Position numbers and translations under genes: made by a program. The notes beneath the pieces were generated by a model. That model searched no databases. It saw only the letters and a program-made list of their open reading frames with translations, and was not told where the DNA came from. From Odontocerum albicorne (Eukaryota > Arthropoda > Insecta > Trichoptera > Odontoceridae): 64,000 bases of DNA. Positions 32,764-43,614 of this stretch are shown one piece after another; the stretch's first letter is position 1, and every line of letters starts with the position of its first letter. The DNA is taken from NCBI GenBank assembly GCA_949825065.1, contig OX463838.1:5682251-5746250 (forward strand), in the 5' to 3' direction.

Positions 32764-33537
32764 TAGGTGTTAACATAAGTTTTGTCCGTTTTTTTTTCAA
32801 ATTTAAAAATGAGCACCAAAAGTAAAACAAAATGGTCAAGTTAATACGTCATTCGAAAGAAAATTTTCTGCTCTACAAGATATTGTGTTTGCTTTTACGT
32901 TACATATATTATTTAATTTGATTACAAGCCTTCAAAATGGAATGCTAAGTAGACGAAAGGGAGCGTTTTCAACACCTTCTGTTCACGTTCGACAATTGAT
33001 TTTTGTTGTTTTCATTCAAAACATATGGAACCCAAGCGCCGACCTTTTGGACTTTTCCCATTGATTAAAGATGGCGGTATTCAATCATGTGACTACATTT
33101 CATCTGCTGAGCCAATTCTACGGTGATTTGAAGGAGATCTTCATGAATAATATGGTTTAAGAGGTACTCATCGAAGTCCACTGGTCGTCCGGAACGCTCC
33201 ATGTCTTTCAAGTCGAAATTTCCGTCTTTGAAACGCAAAAACCATCGACAAACCGTCCTTTCATTCATAGCATCTTCACCGTACACTTCGCAAATATCGC
33301 GAGCAGTTTTGGCAGCTTTATTTTCTAGATTGAACGCGAACAGAAGGAGGTGTCGAAAATGCTAACTTTCATCTCCTTGACATTCCATTTTGAAGACTTG
33401 TAATCAAATAAAATAATATATGTAACGTAAAAGCAAACACAATGTCTTGTAAAACAAAAAAAAATCTTTTTTGTTTTACTTTTGGTGCTCATTTTTAAAT
33501 ATGAAAAAAAAACGGAAACAACTTATGTTAACACCTA
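32764..33537 (-). mobile_element. Mariner M5 (SETMAR-type) with long terminal inverted repeats
   Basis: TA-flanked, 774 bp. The tips GGTGTTAACATAAGTT match on both ends and similarity continues inward for roughly 150-180 bp on each side (TGAGCACCAAAAGTAAAACA; CATTGTGTTTGCTTTTACGT; GATTACAAG..CTTCAAAATGG). The minus strand encodes only the N-terminal HTH region (DICEVYGEDAMNERTVCRWF, LRFKDGNFDLKDMERSGRPV, ITVELAQQMKCSHMIEYRHL). The catalytic domain is deleted. Confidence 0.87.
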
Positions 33538-33864
33538 ATATATTAACCTGTCAATAATGACACAATTAAATAATTTTTTTTCAATTGGACGATGTGATTA
33601 TCTTTATGCTGTCTTGCTTACTTGTTGTAACTGGCTTTTTCGTTGTTGTGGATCTGCAGCTCTTTTTGCAGCTGTCTTACCATTTCAATTAATAATAGTT
33701 AGTCTGTTATACTTTTGATCAAAAGTCTGCCTTGCGACAACAATCAAATACTTACATTTCAAAGTATTTGTAATAAAATTATGTGTTAAATTCGTTTCCA
33801 AAATGGTACAGGAAATCTAAATAAATGTAGGATTTAAATTGAAAGAAACTCAGAACAGATTTTA
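33538..33864. other. spacer, nothing recognised
   Basis: AT-rich. A short patch around 33640-33690 (GATCTGCAGCTCTTTTTGCA) is unassigned. Confidence 0.45.
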
Positions 33865-34090
33865 TATCGTAATTTGTTTTTTATCAAACACTATTTATTC
33901 CACTTTTTGTATTGGTATAATCTTACCAGTTTCAAGGCTTTCCCCCCATCATCAGGGAAGCACAAACAATGATATTAAAGCCTTGAAATCAGCTGGGTTA
34001 TTCCGTTACAAAAAGTGGAATAAACAGTGTTTGATGAAGACAAATTACAATGTCTTTAAACGAATTTTAATGCCTTCACTTTAAATAAAA
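33865..34090. mobile_element. F-family foldback, copy F2
   Basis: Left arm TTTTTTATCAAACACTATTT ... ACCAGTTTCAAGGCTTTCCC, CCATCATCAGGGAAGCACAAAC. Right arm AAGCCTTGAAATCAGCTGGG ... AAAAAGTGGAATAAACAGTG. Shorter centre than F1. Confidence 0.75.
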
Positions 34091-34164
34091 GATTGTATGT
34101 ACTTTTTAACATAAAAGTTAAAAGTACATATAATCTATAAATAATAAACAATCAAGTTCATTCA

Positions 34165-34575
34165 TTTACATAGTAACAGTATTAAGTGAGTGAGAGTGAT
34201 ATATGTGAAACTAATAATTGAGTGTTAATATTATAAATGTTGGAAGAATCAAGCAACAGTATAAAGTGAGTTAGAGGGATATATGGGAGTCTTATAATTG
34301 AGAGTTAATATTATAAATGTTGTAAGAATCAAGCAACAGTATAAAGTGAGTGAGAGTGATATATGTGAAACTAATAATTGAGTATTCATATTATAAATGT
34401 TGGAAGAATCAAGCAACAGTATAAAGTGAGTGAGAGTGATATGTGAGTCTAATAATTGAGTGTTAATATTATAAATGTTGGAAAAATCAAGCAATAGTAT
34501 AAAGTGAGTGAGAGTGATATGCGTGATTCTAATAATTGAGTGTTAATATTATAAATGTTGGACGAATCAAGCATT
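34165..34575 (+). repeat. ~80-bp tandem array, 5 units
   Basis: Units contain AGTATAAAGTGAGTGAGAGT, GATATATGTGAAACTAATAA, TTGAGTGTTAATATTATAAA, TGTTGGAAGAATCAAGCAAC, spaced 78-80 bp. The 81 aa minus frame over it is a translation of the repeat. Confidence 0.93.
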
Positions 34576-35059
34576 CTCACTCATTAAAAACTGCTTTCTC
34601 GTCTTAGTATTTATATTTTTCTGTTCAACAGTAAAGTTATCTTTTTTAATAAATACGTACTTGTTGCCTATGATAAAAAAAAACATTTTTATTCTGTCTT
34701 ACAATAATATCAAGAACTTACAGATGTCCTATATTTGAAAAATAAAATGTTCTATGATATAAATTAAACAACGAGTATTTAATCATAACAACTATAATAC
34801 ATTATATTACACATATACGTGAGTAGAAACGATTTTATATTATATGATAATGATGTCGAGTTTTTCAAATGATCAAATAATAATCACAAATAGAGAAAAT
34901 CACAAATTCGAATGGATTACGTTTCAATTTAACTTCGATAGATGTGTACGCACACAAATGAGACGCGTTTCAAAAAATATTTTTCACAAATCAAAATGAG
35001 AATAAGAAAATAAAACTCAACCAATACTACAGTGAGCATTAAAAAAATATCTAAAGTAA
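34576..35059. other. AT-rich spacer, nothing recognised
   Basis: No frame or repeat recognised. Confidence 0.5.
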
Positions 35060-35310
35060 TTGTTTACACGTAATCCTATGGAAGGACGCGCGGTGTTGGG
35101 ATTTTGTGGTTCGGATTGATTGCGACGTTAAAATATTCACAGAGGGTGCACACACGAGCCTGTAATCTGCTAAAGCGCGACGCCACTCCACCCCATACCA
35201 CTCGGTGCCACCCTTACCCACCCAATTCCATCCAAAGCCACCCTGCGCCACGCATTGGGGCATCAACTCGAATGTTTGACCGAGTGAACGCGCTGGGAAT
35301 TAGGTCATAA
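35060..35310. other. G+C-rich island, unassigned
   Basis: About half G+C in a region otherwise near two-thirds A+T. Includes a run of short C-rich phrases (CACCCCATACCAC, CACCCTTACCCACCC, CAAAGCCACCCTGCGCCACG). Frames of 68-71 aa on both strands lack domains. It could be a promoter-like or old coding remnant; nothing shown. Confidence 0.4.
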
Positions 35311-35504
35311 AGCAAAGTGAATAAATATGATGGTTTTCGTGGGATCGTTCGCTTTACCATGTAATTTCCTCTTTTTTACTCGTTTCATATATATTTTTAT
35401 AACAAAGAAGTAAAGGTAACGTGGAATAAACGTCTTTGATATACACCACCGTAAATGATATAAAATCCTTTATTTCTTCACTTTCAGTTGACACTTCTTT
35501 GACA

Positions 35505-35885
35505 TATCATCATGGAGTAATAATTTGAGATCAACTTTATCGTCATCAAACAAACTGATTGTTCCAAATCAATCTAATAGGTCTGATAGGGATTGCTGGT
35601 TCTGTGGCGTCGAATGGTCCGCATCAAGTCCTAGAGATATGGATGTTGTATGCAGCTTTAGGAAGTACGTGAATACAACCCTGTTAGGGAGGTCTTATCA
35701 AAATGTATTACTTTATACGAACACTACACTACACCTCAAGCCAAAGGTGTCATTATAACTTAATACACGATTTAAATAGGTTTCTTTGAATTTCGTGTTT
35801 CCTTGGCAATTTTCTGCAGTTTTCTTGCCAAACATGTTTAACTGAACACATGCAGATACAAGGAATTATTTAATAAATAGCCGCA
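35505..35885 (+). repeat. Dispersed repeat U1, copy 1
   Basis: Shares AACTGATTGTTCCAAATC, AGCTTTAGGAAGTACGTGAA and GTCTTATCAAAATG, and weakly ATGCAGATACAAGGAATTAT, with 47836-48640. This copy has the empty site for the LTR at 48023. Both copies are diverged, with no intact frame. Family unknown. Confidence 0.6.
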
Positions 35886-35995
35886 GCCACTACCTTTATA
35901 TCCTTCCACTCAACGTTTACATATATTTAAAAAAAAAACACTTTTTGGGAGAATCTTTTTTCTAAACAGTGCTACTGCGAAAACACGTTGCAAAA

Positions 35996-36524
35996 TTAAC
36001 CCTTCCTTCCCTGTGATGTGTAACTAGTACACATTGCTTCTAAAAACTTAAATATCTCTATAAATATAATAAATACTGGGTTCAGATTTTTGGTGTTCCT
36101 CCGTAATACATTTACGCATGGAATGAAAAAAATAATATCAATGATAATAATTAGCACTAATCGGCCACATCAGAGATATTTTGTGAAAATCGGGAATCAA
36201 TTCACTAATACAATCAAACGTGGGCCAGTGTGTGATGTATGTATAATATATTCATTCTAAAAAACTGCTATGGGTGGGGAAGCGATGGTATTCACGCCTC
36301 ACTCTCACTGTACTTTGATATATGGGAACGCAAGAAATATAATCTCAGTTCGCAGTTGTTTCTTCCTTCGAGGTATAACAGTCCGAGACCGAGTCCCGTC
36401 TTAGGTCTCAGTAGCTCTCGGACATCCATTTGAGGTGGTCTTTTCGCCCGTGTTGTGTTTTGATGTCTATTAAATACACAGCACCGGAACGCGCGGATTT
36501 TTTTAGTACAGGAAAGGAAAGAAT
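35996..36524 (+). mobile_element. TTAA MITE family B, copy B1
   Basis: Left TTAA with tip CCCTTCCTTCCCTGTGATGT. Right end CAGCACCGGAACGCGCGG ... GTACAGGAAAGGAAAGAATAA with a decayed duplication. Internal deletion relative to B2 and B3. Confidence 0.78.
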
Positions 36525-36559
36525 AAAGGATCATATATAGATGTATGGGGTTCTTCAAT

Positions 36560-36690
36560 CGTACTCGTTAGATGCAATGCGTCCTAGAAGAAAACCGAAC
36601 GACGTGCGGAAGATTGGCGGTCTAACGTGGCAGCAACATGCTCAGGATAGAAAGGGGGGAGGGAGGCTTTCGCTCTAGGAACAGATAAGG
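36560..36690 (+). mobile_element. LINE endonuclease/RT C-terminal remnant
   Basis: Frame text MRPRRKPNDVRKIGGLTWQQ, HAQDRKGGG, FRSRNR resembles the C-terminal tail of insect non-LTR RTs (R.KRP.D...I.G..W.Q.AQDR..W..L..A). Short and partly frameshifted. Confidence 0.5.
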
Positions 36691-37294
36691 GGTTTTGTCC
36701 TAACAACATCTATTTTAGAAATACCAATCTACTTTCCAGACAACTCAATAGCAACGAATCAAAAAAATATTGAACATTCAATATTTTTTGTCATGTGTCC
36801 TGTTTCAAATAAAATGGAAACGTCATGGACAAATTTTCAGCGCGAGGTAAAATTTTGGTGAAAAAAGGAAAATAACATCCCTTTTTTCCCGAGTATATAT
36901 TCAAGCTCGAATTAAAATTTTCGAAATGAAACTGTCCAATTCAGTGACGACACATTTTTAAAAAAATTAATTGCTTTTCAGTTTATTTTTATTTCAACTA
37001 ATCAAAGGTCTAATTTGCAGCAAACTTATGAAGATTGATTGGTTGCCGAGTATTTTTAAAGAATATTTAAATAAAATATGTTTTTGACACATTTATTCGT
37101 ACGGCGCCTATCAATATATTGAAGAACGTGACTGAGAGACGACATTATATTAAGTTCCATCAATCGATTCCTCGGATTAAGAATCTTCGAAGTAGATACA
37201 AAACTTGGTGTTCGTCTTTGCATCTGTTGGCAATACTACTGCATGTGAAGGGGCAACAAGACAAGCATGAATCTAATGTGTTCCAATATAGTAA
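36691..37294. other. unassigned; 81 aa plus frame
   Basis: 37119-37364 is open (MKNVTERRHYIKFHQSIPRI...) but runs into the 76-bp array and shows no domain; probably not a gene. Confidence 0.4.
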
Positions 37295-37855
37295 AAAGAC
37301 GGACTTGTTTTCTAGACAGGAATCCTTTTTTATGGTTTGCCATACTAGGTCACATCGCCTATAGAGATAATGACTAGTGAATGTTTTCCAGACAGCAATC
37401 CTTTTTTATGGTTTGGTAAACTAGGTCACATCGCCTATAGGAATGATGACTAATGAATGTTTTCCAGACAGGAATCCTTTTATATGGTTTGACAAACAAG
37501 GTCACATCGCCCATAGAAATGATGACTAATGCATGTTTTCCAGGCAGCAATTATTTTTTATGGTTTGACAAACTAGGTAATATCGCCTATAGGAATGATG
37601 ACTAATGAATGTTTTCCAGACAGGAATCCTTTTATATGGTTTGACAAACAAGGTCACATCGCCCATAGAAATGATGACTAATGCATGTTTTCCAGGCAGG
37701 AATTATTTTTTATGGTATGACAAACTAGGTCACATCGCATATAGGAACGATGACTAGTAATTTTTTTCCAGGCAGGAATATTTTTTTATGGTTTGGTAAA
37801 CTAGGTCATAAAAAACCTATAGGATTGATGACTTGTGAATGTTTTCAACGTTTGT
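37295..37855 (+). repeat. 76-bp tandem array, 7 units
   Basis: Unit: TTTTCCAGACAGGAATCCTT, TTTTATGGTTTGACAAACTA, GGTCACATCGCCTATAGGAA, TGATGACTAATGAATG. CCAGACAG/CCAGGCAG starts at 37388, 37464, 37540 and 37616, exactly 76 bp apart. Confidence 0.95.
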
Positions 37856-38109
37856 GTTATATTCAATACTTAAACGAAAGGACAATTGCAACACGTGTAA
37901 CGAATCCCTGAAGATTATTTATAACGTAGTCGTTTCATTTCATAAATCAACATTTATTTGTAGCTATTAAAACAACAGTATTTAAGTACTAACTTTAATG
38001 AATGGGCGTGAAACGTGGACGTGGTAAAATCGAATTGGGTGCATTTAGAATAATAGTTGGGAGGACAATGTCAACCACAATATGGAATGAAGTGATTAAT
38101 GACGAATGC

Positions 38110-38411
38110 ACACATAATTCAAATTCGAAAGGACAATCTTATATAGCACCATTTGTAGAGCAAACTCACCCTAAGGGCGCTATAATCGGGACTCGAGCCC
38201 ACTAATTCTAAACAAATCACGTCTGGCAGCAAAAACAGCACTTGAGCGAATCATTCATAACAAATTATTTGAATTACAATATCTTTCAATCAATCATAAA
38301 GATGTTTATGAGACCTTAAGTAAACACCAGACTAAACTTGGGTCCCGGCGGGAATCGAACCCGTATCTTCCAGTTCAGATGAAAGGCGTCTTAATCACTA
38401 GACCACGAAGA
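38110..38411 (-). mobile_element. SINE S2 with well preserved tRNA-like head
   Basis: On the minus strand 38411-38335: GGATCTTCGTGGTCTAGTGA, TTAAGACGCC ... ATACGGGTTCGATTCCCGCC, GGGACCC. A box and B box are excellent, but the 5' and 3' ends do not pair as a 7-bp acceptor stem, so this is a SINE head, not a tRNA gene. The body ends in the ..GCGCCCTTAGGGTGAGTTTG / CTCTACAAATGGTGCTATA core. Confidence 0.75.
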
Positions 38412-38478
38412 TCCACAAAGTAAATTAGTAAAGTAGTTCATTAAGGCAGATGTATATAGTAAGATAAAAAAGAGCAAT

Positions 38479-39260
38479 CTGAGATGACGACCTTAACCTG
38501 GGATACAAGATGGGCGACAGTATGCTAAACATCATATGCTATGCTGACGATGCCACCATCATAGCCGAATCAGAGGAAGACCTGCAACAAATGCTAAATA
38601 GATTCCACACTGCTTCCAAAAAATACAACATGTCTATCTCCATCAGCAAGACTAAATGCATGACTCTAGCCAGAGAGCAAGTTGGATGCAGTGTGCGATC
38701 AACGACACACCAATTGAACAAGACACAAAATTTAAATACTTGGGCGCTAGCATAATGTGCAATGATGACCTCTACGGCGAAGTGCTCGAACAATCACAAA
38801 AGGCTGCAGCTATTTTCGGATGTTTAAATAACACTTTCTGGAAAAACAAGTATATGAACATCCAAAGCAATGTGAGGATATACAAGACCTGTGTCCGCCT
38901 CATAATGACATACAGCATAGAGTCCAGAGCTGACACTGTCAGAACCAAAAATCTCCTTCGAACCAGCGAAATGAAGGTACTCAGGAGTATCGCTGACAAA
39001 ACCCGTCGTGCTAGAGTCACAGAAATCCGAAGGATGTGTGAAGTTGAAGATATTGTCAGATGGAGATGAAAGAGAAGAAGGTTCTGGAACGAAAACGTAT
39101 CCAGAGTGGTGGAACCAAGAACCAAAAGAATAGCCAGGGACAGTATCCCTCAAGCTAGCAGACCTCCCAAAAGATGGAAAGACAGCTGGCAATTAACGTC
39201 ACAAGAGACAAACAATGATGCAGGACCATAACAGGCCAACATACCTGAAATGAGAAGATG
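38479..39260 (+). mobile_element. RTE-like LINE, RT palm to C-terminus, frameshifted
   Basis: The best preserved retroelement coding region here. LGYKMGDSMLNIICYADDAT carries catalytic YADD, followed by IIAESEEDLQQMLNRF and ISISKTKCMTLARE. A frameshift near 38685 moves to AINDTPIEQDTKFKYLGASI, then KAAAIFGCLNNTFWKNKYMN, VRIYKTCVRLIMTYSIESRA, TSEMKVLRSIADKTRRARVT, MCEVEDIVRWR, then a stop. The tail text SIPQASRPPKRWKDSWQLTS and a GAGAAGATGAAGAA-like end complete the 3' side. 5'-truncated, one frameshift, at least one stop: pseudogene-like. The minus frames are shadows. Confidence 0.88.
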
Positions 39261-39555
39261 AAGAATCTGAGATGGTATGAGCATGTGAAGCGAATGAATG
39301 AAGAAAGACTAATAAAACAAATATACATACATTGTAAATGAGAGTGGTAGGCATGGTAGAGGAAGATCAAGGAAAATTTGATTGGATCAAGTGAATGGTA
39401 TTGTGAAAGAAGGAAATGTAAAAAGTCAGAAAGTCGTAGGAGTTGTATGAGATAGTGAATGGATGTAGAAGAAGCGAAATATGTGTGCCGCGATAAGAAA
39501 GTCTAGCGTTCTCTCCTATCTGCCTACCCCGACAGGTAGAGGGTGTGTTAATATA
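39261..39555 (+). mobile_element. Second RTE-like 3' fragment, different subfamily
   Basis: MKNLRWYEHVKRMNEERLIK (LRW.GHV.RM..ER..K motif) starts directly after the first element, then RGRSRKIWLDQVNG-like text, SRRSCMR, and the 3' block GTAGAAGAAGCGAAATATGT ... CTACCCCGACAGGTAGAGGG. It matches 9540-9740, 50840-51030 and 60390-60680. Confidence 0.7.
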
Positions 39556-39559
39556 TATG

Positions 39560-40126
39560 TAAAGGGTCTTTCAAATTGAGCTGTTTTTAAATTCTTGGAT
39601 AAAACACAGATGGCGTCGCGAACTTGCCTGGGTCTTGTGACATTTGAGAAGTGTAATGTGGGACATTTATAAAAATAAAGTCGTATACAATACAACAACT
39701 CGTTCAAATTGTTGAATTATTTCATGTCTTGTAATCTCCGGAAACGGTGATGTTAATTGGCCACTAAGATCCTGTGACCTGACACCGTTCGACTATTTTC
39801 TCTGGGGTTACTTGAAAAGCCAGGTCTATAAAAATGACCCCCAATCAATTCCTGAGCCGAAGAACGAAATTATTCGGGTTATTGGTGAGTTAGAACCGCA
39901 ATTATGGCAAAATGTCATCGAAAATTTTGACAATAAAGTGGACATCTGTGGAACTGCAAGAGGTGAACATTTAGCGGATATTATTTTTTTTTGTGTTTAA
40001 ATGTCATACATTATGTATTTTTCAATGACCAATAAAAAGTTTTTTGAAATCAAAGCAAATTGTGTGTTTTATTCAACAATTAAAAAAATTGAATTAAAAA
40101 AACCGCTCAATTTGAAAGACCCTTTA
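39560..40126 (+). mobile_element. Mariner-like element M6, internally deleted
   Basis: TA-flanked, 567 bp. Terminal repeats AAGGGTCTTTCAAATTGAG (right end AAACCGCTCAATTTGAAAGACCCTT). The frame retains an N-terminal scrap (YTIQQLVQIVELF, near 39690) fused by deletion to a C-terminal half: GNGDVNWPLRSCDLTPFDYF, LWGYLKSQVYKNDPQSIPEP, ENFDNKVDICGTARGEHLAD, stop at 39998-40000. The third catalytic Asp (..FDYF) is kept; the first two are lost. Resembles the mariner group with the SCDLTPLDYFLWGY motif. Confidence 0.85.
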
Positions 40127-40783
40127 TGTGTTCATACATCTATTTGGAGGCAGTTTATAGGCTCATATCCATTAACTCTCATTTCTTTCTTCATTTTATT
40201 GAAATAAATAAGTCATGTTTACTTTGTTACATAAGGATTAGGAAAATAAGAAGCCTCTTCTTCACAATAAATAAAGCACACTATAGAGGAAACTGAAGAT
40301 ACGGATGCCAATGTATTGATTTTCTCCAAACTTAGTGCTATGAAAGTTTTATTTACAAAATACTATTAATAGCATACTTTAAATAGTCAAGCTACCTCAA
40401 TGTATCACTGTGTATAACCCTTCTATAATATTTTCACACGTTTTCTACACTTTCAGTAAAATTTTCACTCAAAGCCTTTTTAATGTATTTTTAGTTGGTT
40501 GAACCAGGCTGTATTGTATAGAATTAAAATGTTTCACATGTTTATTATACACGTAGTTACAATAAATTTGACAGAATACTATGACAGTAAAAATAATAAA
40601 ACTTATTTCTATTTTAAAATTTGAATAAAAAACAAATCAAAGTGACTATTGCTCTAGACACTGAAACAATAATTTGATTTAAAATGTGTAATAAGAAAGT
40701 GAAGAAAATGACGTTCAATTAACAAACACAGCAAGACATCAATATCCATGATGAAACCTTAAGTTTGCAGAATATTAATTTTA
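40127..40783. other. AT-rich spacer, nothing recognised
   Basis: No frame or repeat recognised. Confidence 0.5.
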
Positions 40784-40866
40784 CTGTCCTATAAATTTAC
40801 TGTCTTATAAAATTACTGTTTTATAAAATTATTGTGTTATAAAATTACTATCTTATAAACTTACAT
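40784..40866 (+). repeat. ~18-bp tandem repeat, 5 copies
   Basis: Units of the form ACTGTCTTATAAAATT. Confidence 0.85.
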
Positions 40867-40892
40867 TATAACGCCTAGTTCTATACAATCGT

Positions 40893-40970
40893 CGTCGTTG
40901 CTAGGCCTCGTAGTCGAAGATACTCTCGCCATTCCAACGTCAATTCAGTTGGAAAGCGAAGTTGTATCGT
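40893..40970 (-). mobile_element. SINE S1 3'-end fragment
   Basis: On the minus strand: CCAACTGAATTGACGTTGGA, ATGGCGAG, then CTACGAGGCCTAGCAACGAC, matching the 3' end at 9300-9365. Confidence 0.75.
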
Positions 40971-41047
40971 GAAGTTTTTCGTATATTTTCTCATGTTTAA
41001 ATTAGGCGGAAAAAAAGCCTTTGTCACTACAGGCGCGGAGCTCAAAC

Positions 41048-41165
41048 AAGCGGCCAGTGTGCTACTGCGTGGAGTCCAGTGTGTTACTGCGTGGACTCCA
41101 GTATGTTACTGCGCGGAGTTCAGTATGTTACTACGGAAGTCCAGTATGTTACTGCGCGGGAATGC
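41048..41165 (+). repeat. 22-bp tandem repeat, 5 copies
   Basis: Unit GTGTTACTGCGTGGAGTCCA with small changes. The 67-74 aa frames over it (..VLLRG.., ..CYCAE..) are repeat translations. Confidence 0.9.
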
Positions 41166-41698
41166 ACTTCCGAATACAGTACCACTTGGATAGTTTGTTG
41201 ATATATGGCGATATACCATCCTAGTGGTACAAACAAACAGAAATATGTTAAAATACCTTATGTGAAAACCAAATTAATACAATTTTTTAAATAATAGGAT
41301 ATCATATATATAAATCCAACCAGTAAACTCACGAAGGTTGTCAAGGGAAAAACATAATGTATTATTATCATATGACCAAAAATAATCAACAACCTTTTCA
41401 ACTCACCTACATGATCAACAAATTCATTCAAATCATCAGACAGAGCATAAACATTTACAAAATAAGTTTTGCGAAGCAGAAAACCATGGAAGTGAAACCA
41501 TAGTAGTATTGTTTTAATTACATAGATGTAAAGCAATCAATGCGACGGGTGTGTTTGAGAAGGGTAGTCGGGACTATGTAATGTTACATACATGTATAAA
41601 TTCCAGTTAAGACGTTTTTTTTCTTTATTACTATACCATATAACTTCAATGGTTGCAATTTTATATCATATTCAAACTTTTCTGTTCCTTCTTCTCAG
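41166..41698. other. AT-rich spacer, nothing recognised
   Basis: A 92 aa minus frame (41258-41536) shows no domain. The right end carries the pyrimidine tract of the exon-like segment below. Confidence 0.45.
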
Positions 41699-41903
41699 TG
41701 TCATGTCAGGTCCCTCCAGCGTTGACTATCACCTGAGAGTAAGCATTTTGGTTTCCGGCAATCCGAAAAAGATCCCCAACGCTCATTACACCAGTCCAAT
41801 CACGTATATTGTGGAGCCAAGAGATTTTCCTCCTGTCAACACCTCTTCGACCCTCTATTTATTTGTTCCTATTAAACCTACCTACTTCAATATATCACAG
41901 CAA
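41699..41903 (+). CDS. Possible internal exon of an unidentified gene
   Basis: A strong acceptor-like tract (CTTTTCTGTTCCTTCTTCTCAG) ends at 41698. The segment is open over 68 codons: VMSGPSSVDYHLRVSILVSG, NPKKIPNAHYTSPITYIVEP, RDFPPVNTSSTLYLFVPIKP, TYFNISQ. A donor-like CAA|GTACTT follows at 41904. It has balanced codon texture and higher G+C than its AT-rich flanks. It looks like an extracellular beta-rich segment with N-x-S/T sites, but I do not recognise a family. The frame technically opens further upstream, but that part is low-complexity. An RTE 3' end begins about 20 bases downstream. No partner exon identified. Confidence 0.38.
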
Positions 41904-41924
41904 GTACTTGTTTTAGTAGTTTGC

Positions 41925-42345
41925 ATACATACCATCGTGCCATATCTCTTGGTGTAGGCAGAGAGAACCAATCTCTTTACCTTTCCATCTAAAAGCCATA
42001 GTTTCATCTACACTCATACATTTCGTCATCATGCATGCTTTTATTTTTCCTATGTTTATTATCTGACCCTAAGTCAAAATTTCTTCAACTACTCGTATAT
42101 CATCTCATTCTATCTTCCGCCTACCTTTTTTTTATCGTAGGTGTAATTAATTCTACATTTTAGTTTTTTTTTATTATTTTATACCTTATTCTCTCAATGT
42201 GTCCAAATCATCTCAAGATTACTTTCTTGATTCTGATTATAACTCCCGACTATAACACACAGTTATTCCTAATACAAACATTACAAATCACCTATTTCCA
42301 TCACAATCATTATGAAACAACTTTTTTTTTCTTAATTTCTTCGCC
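41925..42345 (-). mobile_element. RTE-like LINE 3' part, degenerate
   Basis: The left end CATCGTGCCATATCTCTTGG, TGTAGGCAGAGAGAACCAAT is the reversed RTE 3' terminus. Near 42190 the minus strand reads ESRKVILR-FGHIERI (LRWFGHIERM motif). Confidence 0.6.
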
Positions 42346-42779
42346 TATACTGCAGGAACATGTATCTAGGATTGCCCAAATTTTACAAGAGAGACAAAAA
42401 ACTATTTTTCTACAAAAATATTATAAAATAAAAACGTCACTTAGTATTGCAGTTACGAATAAATGCGTCCCGCGTTGAAAATAAATATATATGTTAATGC
42501 AAAAATGTGTCAATGATATAAGAGATGGCAAAAAATAAAAAAGGTTATTATGCCAAAAAATCGAATTACGTGTTCCTGCAATATCGGTGACGATGTCCAA
42601 TTTCTCTTCCATATATAAAAGTTGGTACTAACTTACCTATATATATTAAAATTTTTGAAGATTTTCAATAGTTTTATGGAAAAATACGAGCAAAAGTCAC
42701 CTTTGATATAAGAACACTTATAAAATTTTCGAGTTAGTTTTTGTTTTCTTTTAATAATTTCATATTTTCACTTGCAACA
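42346..42779. other. unassigned
   Basis: Probably a continuation of RTE debris; no readable motif. Confidence 0.35.
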
Positions 42780-42965
42780 TACATACATACATTATATCAC
42801 AACATGTCATTTTTGGAGTAGATAGAAAGAACAAATCTCCGTGCATACGAAATTAATCTAGTTTACACCTACTAATATCATACATGTTATCTGATTTCAT
42901 ATACTTCCTACCTTTCCCTCAGTTAGAATTTCTCCACTAGTAACTTTGATTTCCTTTTTTAATTC
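42780..42965 (-). mobile_element. RTE-like 3'-terminal fragment
   Basis: ATTATATCACAACATGTCAT, TTTTGGAGTAGATAGAAAGA, ACAAATCTCCGTGC is a further copy of the reversed RTE 3' terminus. Confidence 0.5.
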
Positions 42966-43040
42966 TTATCATGACAGGTGTATATTCATGTCATGTTATT
43001 TTTTTTTTGGCACGGATGTGCCCCATTTTTATTTTATCAG

Positions 43041-43215
43041 ATCTGGTCAACCGAAAAAGGCAGACATATATGGGAGGGAAATATTCCATCCTTCATTTTT
43101 TTTAACGTCTGAATATCTCCCAGTCGAGAAAGGAAATAACTATGTAAATAGGAATCTACGTGAATATCGTTCCTCGTATTTTTATATGGCCTTATTTATT
43201 AAAACAGTGAAATGA
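43041..43215 (+). other. Weak exon-like segment
   Basis: CCCCATTTTTATTTTATCAG (acceptor-like) precedes an open stretch whose frame reads RSGQPKKADIYGREIF, HPSFFLTSEYLPVEKGNNYV to a stop at 43215. No donor is clear and no family is recognised, so this may be chance. Confidence 0.2.
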
Positions 43216-43614
43216 ACCGTTTCACTTGGAGGCATCCTTTTTCGGAACTTTAAGGGGTCTGAATAAAACAACAGGGAAATTAAAAAAAGGTTTCGAATGA
43301 AAAACATTTGTAAAAAGCAAATAAAATCTGTTGAAAGTTATTTGTATTCTGGTTAATATTCCTGAAGACTTTTGGATTATTTTTACTTGAAACCTTTTCC
43401 ACATGAATTAGGCTACTTATGGTCACTTATTTCTCTGAAGGAATCCAAAACGGAATGAAAATGTCAGAAAAGAATGGAGATTTAAGAAAATGCACTATTG
43501 TGCATGAAGAAAGGATAATTTTAATAGCTCGGTCACGTAGAAAAGATAAATGACGAAAGATCAACAAATATAATCTTGACAATAATAATTCTAATAATAA
43601 AATGATCATTGATA
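43216..43614. other. AT-rich spacer, nothing recognised
   Basis: Two 60 aa minus frames without domains. Confidence 0.5.

Noticed and set aside
38335..38411. tRNA gene on the minus strand
   Set aside because: A and B boxes are excellent, but the ends do not form an acceptor stem and the element continues into a body shared with 14045-14372; it is a SINE head.
38772..39192. 117 and 122 aa minus-strand frames
   Set aside because: Shadows of the RTE reverse transcriptase on the plus strand.
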